A program made the translations under genes and the position numbers. From assembly GCA_028871815.1 (NCBI GenBank), contig JAGWMJ010000015.1:1-55288 (forward strand): DNA of 55,288 nucleotides, in the 5' to 3' direction. The DNA is from Armatimonadota bacterium (GTDB lineage: Bacteria > Armatimonadota > Chthonomonadetes > Chthonomonadales > Chthonomonadaceae). This document shows, in pieces, positions 9,501 through 16,104 of this stretch. Each line of letters starts with the position of its first letter. Position 1 is the stretch's first letter. The notes beneath the pieces are model-generated. The model did no database searches, was not told where the DNA came from, and was given only the letters and a program-made list of their open reading frames with translations.

Positions 9501-11095
9501 ACTGTAGTGCGAGTATCGCGAACGATGTTCTCGTTTGTCAGGATACGGAACGCGCTGAATTGAACGGTGCCAACCATCGCCGCCGTTGCCGGAATGTTGA
9601 AGTCTGCGCGACCAGACCGCAGCGGACTATCCTCGGTGAGAACGGTATGCCCATTCAGGATCGCGTCCAGATAGATGGTGCCTGTGGACGCGCTCGCCAA
9701 AGCCCGAAAGTGCAGAATCTGACCCGCCTTCACCATCGGGTTGCTGCACTCAAGCAGCAATCCACCATCGTGCGCACTGAGTGGGACCGTAGTCTCCGAC
9801 CGGCGACCGCCGGCGTCCACCGCGAAAACTGCAAGAGTCGTGCTGCCGGAGCCAGGCGTGAGAGTTATCTCTGCGATTCCCAGTCGGTCGGTCGTTCCTC
9901 GACAGATTTCCGTGCTATCGGCCGGACGGACAGAAAGTCGCACGCCAGGCAGCGCCTTTCCATCGGGTGTGGCCACCGAGAGATAGATCTTGTTCGGCAG
10001 TCCGGATTGGAGCGCGCCGTCCTCCGGTACCGCAACGACGGAGATAGCTGACCGCGCGACAACAACATCGATCGCAGCCCGCTGGAGGTGGCCGGCGCTG
10101 TCCACCACGTCGGCGCCGATCTCAAGGTTTCCATTGCCGTTGGAGAATTGCTGGCCGAACAGCGTATCGGGCAGGCGCAGTAGGAATCCGCACGTGCCGT
10201 CGGCGCCGGTGGTCAACTCTTGCGTGCCAAGCGTCTGCGCGCCTACGTCGAATGTCTGATAATCCAGTGAGACCTTGGCGCCGGCGACGGGCTTACCGAA
10301 GAAGTAACGCGCGGATAGCGTGCCCGTAACGGTCTGGCCCGGCAGATACCACGGCATCAACGGTTTGATCTCGATCTTGAATTTCGGCAGCGTGTAACGT
10401 TCTACGCGCACGTTGATCGTGGCCGAGCCTCCCGGGGTGTCAGCCGTCACGCGGTAGGAACCGAGGTTCACCTCGTCGGCAAGCTGAAAATCCGTGCCGG
10501 CGATTCCAAAGCGGGAGAGAGCTGCCGTCTTGCGAAAGACCTTGTTCCCGCGACCGTCCTCCACCAGGAATGCGATGCCGTCGCCGGTCTGCGGCCTTCC
10601 CGTCGCCTGGTCAATCGCCATCGCTCGTAGATGGATCAGCTGTCCGGGCTGGTAGAGCGGCTTGTCGCTGGTCAGGAGCAGGCGCACCTGTGGGCTCAGC
10701 GATATCGGCTCAGTCAAATGGTCGCGGCCCTCCACGGTAGCCGCCTCGACAACCAGGCTGGCGTGGGTTACGGTTGTGCGCGGTACGCGAAACTGCGCAG
10801 CCACGGTTCCGGCGCTATCGGAATGGGCGGAGAATAGTGGGATGCCGCTGGCGCCGGCGGCGCCGACCCGCAACTCGGCCGAGACATCGGCGGCTAATGG
10901 CAAACCGGTCTGATGGTCCGTGACGAGCACCCGAATCGCTGCGGTTGAGCCTGGCAGCCACGTGCGCTGGCCAAGTATTCGTGTCTCGATCCTACCAGCG
11001 TCCATGTTCCGGGTCTGCCCGGAGGCCGCTCCGAACGGCGTGAACGCCGCCGCCGACGATACTGCGAACACCACCAGGCGCTGAAATCGGTTCAT
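6512..11095 (-). CDS. Alpha-2-macroglobulin family protein with a GspG-like insert
   Basis: About 1527 residues starting at ATG 11095, preceded by GGGAGG at ideal spacing; an upstream TTG (11119) is less likely. Residues 1-27 form a signal peptide ending near ASG-Q, and there is no lipobox. Tandem macroglobulin-type beta domains follow (SDKPLYQPGQ near residue 155 is characteristic), then an alpha-2-macroglobulin domain and the thioester motif YGCFEQ (Cys1046), then the alpha-toroid helices and a C-terminal beta domain. Family role: trapping proteases by covalent capture in the periplasm or at the cell surface. Unusually, where the bait region is expected (about 660-750) there is a module like the head of type II secretion major pseudopilins (DPWGTQY at 715, SAGPD then GTADD), followed by a Gly-rich linker (GGFFGGAGG). 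No penicillin-binding protein 1C gene is adjacent. The GDPD-C39 gene lies upstream in the same direction. Confidence 0.9.
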   Translation of the reverse strand: MNRFQRLVVFAVSSAAAFTPFGAASGQTRNMDAGRIETRILGQRTWLPGSTAAIRVLVTDHQTGLPLAADVSAELRVGAAGASGIPLFSAHSDSAGTVAAQFRVPRTTVTHASLVVEAATVEGRDHLTEPISLSPQVRLLLTSDKPLYQPGQLIHLRAMAIDQATGRPQTGDGIAFLVEDGRGNKVFRKTAALSRFGIAGTDFQLADEVNLGSYRVTADTPGGSATINVRVERYTLPKFKIEIKPLMPWYLPGQTVTGTLSARYFFGKPVAGAKVSLDYQTFDVGAQTLGTQELTTGADGTCGFLLRLPDTLFGQQFSNGNGNLEIGADVVDSAGHLQRAAIDVVVARSAISVVAVPEDGALQSGLPNKIYLSVATPDGKALPGVRLSVRPADSTEICRGTTDRLGIAEITLTPGSGSTTLAVFAVDAGGRRSETTVPLSAHDGGLLLECSNPMVKAGQILHFRALASASTGTIYLDAILNGHTVLTEDSPLRSGRADFNIPATAAMVGTVQFSAFRILTNENIVRDTRTTVVMPATGLQVRISGAEAEFKPGGTALLRFRVTDGSGNPAPSALGLSMVDESVLSLSAEHAGLARVYYALESSLMRPRYEIHGISPPMLVSPGPIRFGSPEQERAAALVLAAADGPPDMSLNEDSWLTRWSAIRRAAIAVLEKAQARVNRALSNYRLQHGESLRMSDALDVLIHHGYLLLADVVDPWGTQYRPEWPGQSADYCILKSAGPDRRWGTADDLDGEAEPVGGFFGGAGGFRGGPGGLGGAVELPAGVNRREIREEMAVPTNTPADAIGSNGLAAAKGSLQQEAGGGPAPRLRSWFPETLLWQPQLITDDSGYAVQRLTMADSITTWQLNLEAIDLQGNFGSAVTPVRVFQPFFVDVDVPLELTQHDQITLPVAIYNYLTTAQTIRVSMQPAAWFALTGADTRQVTVAAGEVTSVSFTITALTPGSHHITVSAVSPRHSDAVRRTVAVTADGRPMESIINHRVTASWHQTIVIPTQAIDGASSIQVKLYPGALSQALDGLDGLLRMPYGCFEQTSSTTYPNVLVLNYLKATHRDNPAIRMKAEALVNIGYQRLLTFECRGGGFSWFGQEPANQVLTAYGLLEFSDMARAASVDPALISRTQEWLAGRQRQNGSWLEDTGGIAEGIINRQTGALRTTAYVDWALVESGYTGSVTARGADYVRRHLSEAKDAYTLALILNLLVDLEPHGAATGATANRLIGMARSDGSDLWWPTGTEQMTFTGATGGSADAETVGLATIALEKWGENVSVVQKSLAWLAAQRGGDGAWGTTQATVWALRALLYDSEHGAGNSSGVVTVTADGATAATWQLTQENGDVMRTVTLKKRVHAGTNSIDVEYSGTGAPALQVVARWYQRWGAVPVRPLRRAPLSLHVSWDRMQLRTNSIAGLEVTVHNNTSGVVQMPLIDIGTPPGFDVIPDQLDAAVKAGRLSKFTIAGRQVTLYLTQLLPHQTMVFQWQVRARFPLRAQMPDSRVYPYYNPRQVYDVAPVLIEVR

Positions 11096-11269
11096 AGATG
11101 CCTCCCTCAAGCCGTTCAAGCCGGTAGTTCGACGGCGAGCCCAACGCGTGGGTTACCAGAGAGAGAAAGTAAACAGGCGCGCCGGGCGGCTCGCGGCGTG
11201 CAAAGAGCTGGAAAGGCGGATGCGCGCTACAAGTCGTTCACGCCCGGAAGCAGTGGTACCGCCGGTCGC

Positions 11270-13072
11270 CTACTCCCAATGGCCGTGCGTATTGGGTGGA
11301 ATGTGCCATCCGGTGGGATAGATGAGGTAAACAATGCCGTGCGATCGAGCCCATGCCCGGATAAACGCCTCACGGGGATAGACCCGCCGTGCGGTGGCCG
11401 ACTCGGCGGCGTGGTATGCCGGATCGTTCAGCACGATGTCGCCGGCCGCCGTGAATCCGTCGCATACCAAAAGGTGCCCGGGATCGTTATCGACGGCTTT
11501 ACCGCGAAGCAGGTCGTAAGATACGGAGACCACCACCGGGATACCCACGTACGTCCAGTCCTCGAGCTCACACACTGAATTGAAGCGCGTCACGTAGGCG
11601 CGCATTCCACGCCAGCGGCCGGCCCATGCCGTATTGAACGGCCAATTGCCGGTACCGTTGTAGATCGGATCAAAGATCGCTGCCGCGGCCTGCGGCACCG
11701 GCACGTCCATGTTCGGTCGATTGAGTCGTTTGGCCCAAAACGCCATGTCCATAGCCGCACTGGTCGGGCTGCACCAGCCGCTGGCTCCCTGCCAATCGAG
11801 CTGGCTCTTGCTGGGTACGGCAATCTCCTTACCCCAGGCTTCACGGTTGGCGGGCAACATGTCGCGCGGTGCGCTGGCATCGCAGAGAGAAAGGCCCAGG
11901 TATCGCAACGTTGGCGTCTGGCCGGCAGGAGGCGCATGCAGCGCAATACGCAGCTGCCAGCGGCTTGACCCACTCGTCAGCGAAAGCGTATCTGTAGCCA
12001 CGCTGCCGTCTGCGTCCCGCTGACCGTCCACGCTGCTCCGCGGCATGTTTGGATCGGAAGACCACCGACCCATGCTGTAGTAGCCTGTCCATCGGTCGCC
12101 AAGCCATGCGCGGGCGTTGACTTCCAGCCATGTGCCGGGTGGCGTGTCGGCATTCCAGGATGCTACGGCCAAATTGGCAACACAGTCGCCATGGATCACG
12201 GGCGATGTCAGCCACATAACGCCCGGTTCACGCAGGTGTACAAAGGATCGAAATGTTGAAAAACCCACGAACTGGCTGCCGAGGCAAGCGCGTGGCGATG
12301 CGCTGGTGACTACGCTGCGTTTCAGCATCCGCCGGAGCGCTGCCGGATGGTCGGTCTGAATTCCGTCGGCGCCAAGAGCCAGCGCCCGTCGCCATCCGTC
12401 CGGAGTATCATCCGGGCCGAGGCAATCCATATACACAGCCGCACCCAGTGCGTGAGACTCGTCGACGAGTTCCACGGTCCAGTCACCAACGGAACCGTCG
12501 AACAGCCGTGCGCCTGTCTCACTCTGAAGCGCGCGCAAACCCGGTCCCGTCCGTTCATCTGGCGGGACGCTTGGCATCACTGGAATCTCAGGATCCAGTT
12601 CGCGCCACCCTGCGAGGGTCTGCCGGCCGCCCCATACCACCGTCCGCCGCTCCATGCCAAACCGTTTCAATATCGCCAGAATCGCCGTGGCCGAGCCGGC
12701 TTTGTGATCGATATAGAGATTGATGCGTCCGGCAGCTTTCGCAACGCACTGCTCCAGCGTTGGAACTCGCGCGGCCGCGAACCTTGCGCAAAACTTCGAG
12801 CCGGCATCCATCCGGGTGATCTCATCCAGGGTCAGGTCGGCGACGGCGCCGCTTCCCGAGGTCGTTCGATCCACGGTGCGGTCGTGCATCGCGATCAGAT
12901 GTCCGTCACGCGTTTCGCGGACATCGATCTCAACGTAATCGGCCTTCGCGCGGATTGCGGAAGCGATTCCCGGCAGCGTGTTCTCCGGCGCCAGGGAGCT
13001 GGCGCCACGATGAGCTATTACGGCAATTGTGTGCTGCAACGGCGGCACCACTGTTGGAGCGATAATGCACAT
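11270..13072 (-). CDS. Glycerophosphodiester phosphodiesterase fused to a C39-like cysteine peptidase
   Basis: 600 residues. Residues ~15-245 are a GDPD TIM barrel: HRG (His21), PENT, EIDV and MHD motifs are present, predicting Ca/Mg-dependent cleavage of glycerophosphodiesters. After a ~150-residue beta-rich segment like that preceding C39 domains (WNADTPPGTW, YSMGRWSSD) comes a peptidase_C39_2-type domain with Cys434 in GWCSPTS and His533 in GHLLVCDG, plus LNDPA for the third catalytic position. No signal peptide is apparent. The start is set at ATG 13072 because a TATAAT box ends six bases upstream and because GDPD homology begins just after it; the longer upstream open frame contains the promoter. 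The 174-bp gap to the macroglobulin gene suggests possible co-transcription. Confidence 0.85.
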   Translation of the reverse strand: MCIIAPTVVPPLQHTIAVIAHRGASSLAPENTLPGIASAIRAKADYVEIDVRETRDGHLIAMHDRTVDRTTSGSGAVADLTLDEITRMDAGSKFCARFAAARVPTLEQCVAKAAGRINLYIDHKAGSATAILAILKRFGMERRTVVWGGRQTLAGWRELDPEIPVMPSVPPDERTGPGLRALQSETGARLFDGSVGDWTVELVDESHALGAAVYMDCLGPDDTPDGWRRALALGADGIQTDHPAALRRMLKRSVVTSASPRACLGSQFVGFSTFRSFVHLREPGVMWLTSPVIHGDCVANLAVASWNADTPPGTWLEVNARAWLGDRWTGYYSMGRWSSDPNMPRSSVDGQRDADGSVATDTLSLTSGSSRWQLRIALHAPPAGQTPTLRYLGLSLCDASAPRDMLPANREAWGKEIAVPSKSQLDWQGASGWCSPTSAAMDMAFWAKRLNRPNMDVPVPQAAAAIFDPIYNGTGNWPFNTAWAGRWRGMRAYVTRFNSVCELEDWTYVGIPVVVSVSYDLLRGKAVDNDPGHLLVCDGFTAAGDIVLNDPAYHAAESATARRVYPREAFIRAWARSHGIVYLIYPTGWHIPPNTHGHWE

Positions 13073-13078
13073 GAAACC

Positions 13079-13084
13079 ATTATA
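13079..13084 (-). promoter_or_regulatory. -10 box for the GDPD-C39 gene, leaderless geometry
   Basis: On the minus strand TATAAT is followed by six bases and then ATG (13072), so transcription should begin at the A of the start codon. The sequence ATTATAAT also gives a perfect TATAAT on the plus strand (13081-13086), so the site could fire in both directions. No good -35 box is seen for either. Confidence 0.6.
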
Positions 13085-13195
13085 ATGCCGCAAAAGTGGC
13101 GGCATTTCCGTGTCCGGTTCGTATTCTGAACCGGCGCCCAAGCCGCGTTCAATCTGCCGTAGCCGTCGTTGCCGCAGATTATTGGAAATGGACGG

Positions 13196-13201
13196 TATAA
13201 T
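13196..13201 (+). promoter_or_regulatory. -10 box upstream of the pyrG transcription unit
   Basis: A perfect TATAAT 77 bases before the ATG of the small gene at 13278. No strong -35 is seen; TTGCCG at 13169 is 21 bases away. A start near 13208 would put the hairpin at 13211-13237 at the very 5' end of the mRNA. Confidence 0.5.
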
Positions 13202-13210
13202 CCTTGATGG

Positions 13211-13241
13211 GCGCAACGTGGATCCTCCGCGTTGCGCTTTT
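13211..13241 (+). terminator. 11-bp hairpin followed by TTTT in the 5' leader (terminator or attenuator)
   Basis: GCGCAACGTGG (13211-13221) pairs with CCGCGTTGCGC (13227-13237) with one G-U pair, around the 5-nt loop ATCCT, and TTTT follows (13238-13241). This is intrinsic-terminator architecture, but it sits just after the TATAAT at 13196 and 37 bases before the next gene. It could stop readthrough from upstream, attenuate the pyrG unit, or protect the 5' end. Confidence 0.5.
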
Positions 13242-13277
13242 CGCGTTTCCTGCCGTATCCGCGCGCGGAGGCTCACG

Positions 13278-13514
13278 ATGCCGATCTTCGACCAGCTTAA
13301 AAAGGGTGAGGCCAGAGTGCGGATTCTTCCACCAGATACCATGGGCGGCTTCGCCGTGCTGATGCAGCTCACCGGCGGTAAGCTGCAGGTACTACCGCAG
13401 GACCTCTATGTGGTGGAGGCCAAAATCCTGCCGATGCTGCGCGAGCGGAAGATAGCGTTTGAAGAGGTGACGTTTGGTGCGCCGCAGGCGCCGGATGGCG
13501 AGACGCAGAAATGA
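13278..13514 (+). CDS. Small hypothetical protein upstream of pyrG
   Basis: 78 residues, not recognised. GGAGG at 13267-13271 is well placed before the ATG. The protein has no signal peptide or membrane segment; it reads as a compact alpha/beta sequence with an LKKGEARVRILPP start, a hydrophobic GGFAVLMQLTGG strand pair and a charged LRERKIAFEEV helix. The stop overlaps the pyrG ATG (ATGA), so translation is coupled to CTP synthase. Its position behind a leader hairpin and ahead of pyrG could suit a regulator or a small nucleotide-metabolism protein, but that is inference. Confidence 0.65.
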   Translation: MPIFDQLKKGEARVRILPPDTMGGFAVLMQLTGGKLQVLPQDLYVVEAKILPMLRERKIAFEEVTFGAPQAPDGETQK

Positions 13515-15193
13515 CCAGGTTCATCTTTGTTACGGGTGGCGTTGTAAGCAGCCTCGGCAAGGGAATTGCCACCGCCAGCATTGGACGGCTGTTGCGCAGT
13601 CGCGGTTTGAACGTCCGGCTGCAAAAGCTGGATCCATATATCAATGTGGATGCCGACACCATGAATCCATTTCAGCATGGTGAAGCATTTGTAACGGACG
13701 ATGGCGCCGTTACCGATCTGGATCTTGGCCATTATGAGCGCTTCACCAACATTGCGCTTACCCGGCATTCCAGCGTAACGACCGGTAGCGTCTACCGCGA
13801 TGTAATCGCGGCAGAGCGCCGAGGCGATTACGATGGGGCCACCGTGCAAACGATCCCGCACGTAACAAACGCCATCAAGGATCGGATCCGGCTTGTGGCA
13901 AAAACGGGCAAGAACGAGCGTAAGGTGGATGTGGTGGTGGCCGAGGTCGGCGGGACGGTCGGAGACATTGAGGGCCTGCCGTTTTTGGAGGCTATCCGCC
14001 AGATGCGTGCGGATGTGGGACTGCGCAATGTGATGTACATTCACGTTACGCTGGTACCGGGTGTCGGACCGTGGGATGAGCAGAAGACCAAGCCGACGCA
14101 ACATAGCGTTATCAAGCTGCGCGAGATCGGTATCCATCCCGATATGTTGATCTGCCGCTCAAAACGGCAAATGTCCGACGATATGCTGCGCAAGATCTCC
14201 CTTTTTTGCGATGTACCGGTTTGTGCCGTCATTCCATCCGTGGATACGAGCACGGTATACGATGTACCACTTAAACTGGAAGTCGCCGGAGTGGCCGAAC
14301 AGATCGTTAAACGGTTCGGCCTTCGTTGCGACCCGCCGGACCTGGATGCCTGGCAGCGGATCGTTCGCCGCATCACCAGCAACACGCGCCGCGTACACGT
14401 TGCAGTGGTTGGGAAGTATGTGGACAACAGCGATGCATACATCTCAATTCGTGAGGCTCTGCACCACGCAGCAGCAGCAGCCGATTGCAACGTGATGATC
14501 ACGTGGGTCAACAGCCGCGGACTTCGGTCGAGCGATATCGCAAAGGCCGTTAATGGCGCCAACGCCATGGTCGTAGCGCCCGGGTTCGGCGTGGACGGTA
14601 TCGAGGGCAAACTTCACGCGGTGCAGCACGCGCGGGTTACCGGTCTGCCGTTTCTTGGCATATGCCTTGGCATGCAGATGGCTGTCGTGGAGTTCGCCCG
14701 CAACGTGGCGGGAATCCCAGATGCCGAGTCGGGCGAGGTTGACCCGGCCACTCCGAACCCGGTAGTTCATATCATGCCGGAGCAGCGGCTACGCGGGAAT
14801 CGTGGCGGCACAATGCGGCTCGGAAGCCGCGAGTGTCAACTGGCGGCGAATTCGCTGGCGTCAAGGCTCTACGGCGTGGAGACGATCCGCGAGCGCCACC
14901 GCCATCGGTACGAAGTGAACAACGACTATCGCGCACGGCTTATAGGTGCCGGCATGGACTGTAGCGGGACATCACCGGACGGCAAGTTTGTTGAGATCGT
15001 GGAGATCCCCGGCCACCCCTTCTTTATCGGCTGCCAATTCCACCCGGAGTTTCAGTCGCGGCCCGATCTGCCGCACCCACTATTCGTCGGCCTGGTCAAG
15101 GCAGCGCTAGACCGTGCCGAACGCGAGGCCGCTGGAGACGCCGGCAGGACGCACACGGCTGCAGCCCCCGCAGATGGTGTAAGCAACGTATGA
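13511..15193 (+). CDS. pyrG: CTP synthase (glutamine hydrolysing)
   Basis: 560 residues. Converts UTP to CTP with ATP and glutamine, the last step of de novo pyrimidine nucleotide synthesis. The synthase domain opens with TGGVVSSLGKG and continues through QKLDPYINVD and HGEAFVTDDGAVTDLDLG-type blocks. The class I glutaminase domain carries the nucleophile Cys385 in GICLGMQ and the His/Glu pair in FHPEF near residue 515. Full length, no missing catalytic residue. It overlaps both the small upstream gene and lipA by four bases. Confidence 0.97.
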   Translation: MTRFIFVTGGVVSSLGKGIATASIGRLLRSRGLNVRLQKLDPYINVDADTMNPFQHGEAFVTDDGAVTDLDLGHYERFTNIALTRHSSVTTGSVYRDVIAAERRGDYDGATVQTIPHVTNAIKDRIRLVAKTGKNERKVDVVVAEVGGTVGDIEGLPFLEAIRQMRADVGLRNVMYIHVTLVPGVGPWDEQKTKPTQHSVIKLREIGIHPDMLICRSKRQMSDDMLRKISLFCDVPVCAVIPSVDTSTVYDVPLKLEVAGVAEQIVKRFGLRCDPPDLDAWQRIVRRITSNTRRVHVAVVGKYVDNSDAYISIREALHHAAAAADCNVMITWVNSRGLRSSDIAKAVNGANAMVVAPGFGVDGIEGKLHAVQHARVTGLPFLGICLGMQMAVVEFARNVAGIPDAESGEVDPATPNPVVHIMPEQRLRGNRGGTMRLGSRECQLAANSLASRLYGVETIRERHRHRYEVNNDYRARLIGAGMDCSGTSPDGKFVEIVEIPGHPFFIGCQFHPEFQSRPDLPHPLFVGLVKAALDRAEREAAGDAGRTHTAAAPADGVSNV

Positions 15194-16089
15194 ACGCCAC
15201 GCTGCCACCCTGGCTCACCAAGCGTGTTCCGAGCCCCCAGACGGTAGAGCTGGTAAATACGATGCTCCGCGACGCGCGGCTGCACACGGTCTGTGAGAGC
15301 GCTCGCTGCCCTAATCTCGGCGAATGCTGGTCGCACAGCACCGCTACGTTTATGATTCTGGGCGACATCTGTACCAGAAACTGCGGCTTCTGCGCCATCA
15401 AAGTTGGGCGGCCGCTGGAGCTGGATGCGGACGAACCGCGTCGTGTTGCAGAGACGGCGAGGACGATGGGTTTGCGGCACGTCGTGGTCACCAGCGTGGC
15501 GCGTGATGAGTTGCCGGATGAAGGGTCATCGCAGTTTGCGGAGACGATCACGGCACTGCGCAGCGAGATCCCGGGCGTCATCGTTGAGGTGCTCACGCCC
15601 GACTTCAAGGGGAAGCGCTGGTGCATTCGGCGCGTTGTGGACGCCCACCCCGATATCTATAACCACAACATCGAAACGGTGGAAAGGCTTTCACCAACGG
15701 TACGCCCGCAGGCAAAGTACCGGCGCACTTTGGACGTGTTGAGCGCGGTCCGAAACATGGACCCCACGATCTACACAAAGTCTGGCATTATGCTCGGGTT
15801 GGGAGAAACTCACGACGAAGTGGTCCAGACGCTCCGCGATTTGCGGCAGGTCGGCGTCAGCGCGGTTACCATTGGGCAGTACCTGCGGCCCACAGTAGCA
15901 GGTCACCTACCCGTGGCGGCATGGATTACGCCGGCAGAGTTCAAGGAATACGAGCGAATCGGCGAGGAGTTGGGCTTTCTGTTTGTGGCGTCCGGACCAT
16001 TTGTGCGATCTTCATATAACGCGAAGGCATTCTCGGAAAAACTGCTTGCTGACCGGCTCGCGCGTGTTGGCGAGCCCGAGGCGGCCTAG
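15190..16089 (+). CDS. lipA: Lipoyl synthase
   Basis: 299 residues, normal length. Radical SAM enzyme that inserts two sulfurs into protein-bound octanoyl chains to make the lipoyl cofactor. The auxiliary cluster motif is present as C-x4-C-x5-C in CESARCPNLGEC, the SAM cluster as CTRNCGFC, and the C-terminal RSSYNA serine ligand motif near residue 275. TSVARDELPDEG and NIETV are further LipA signatures. The ATG overlaps the pyrG stop (ATGA). No lipB or lipoyl-domain gene is adjacent. Confidence 0.97.
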   Translation: MNATLPPWLTKRVPSPQTVELVNTMLRDARLHTVCESARCPNLGECWSHSTATFMILGDICTRNCGFCAIKVGRPLELDADEPRRVAETARTMGLRHVVVTSVARDELPDEGSSQFAETITALRSEIPGVIVEVLTPDFKGKRWCIRRVVDAHPDIYNHNIETVERLSPTVRPQAKYRRTLDVLSAVRNMDPTIYTKSGIMLGLGETHDEVVQTLRDLRQVGVSAVTIGQYLRPTVAGHLPVAAWITPAEFKEYERIGEELGFLFVASGPFVRSSYNAKAFSEKLLADRLARVGEPEAA

Positions 16090-16104
16090 GCTCCGTGTGA
16101 TGGC

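Noticed and set aside
13073-13372. N-terminal extension of the GDPD-C39 gene to 13372
   Set aside because: It would place the TATAAT box and the pyrG-unit promoter within coding sequence, and the extra residues are Arg/Ser-rich without homology.
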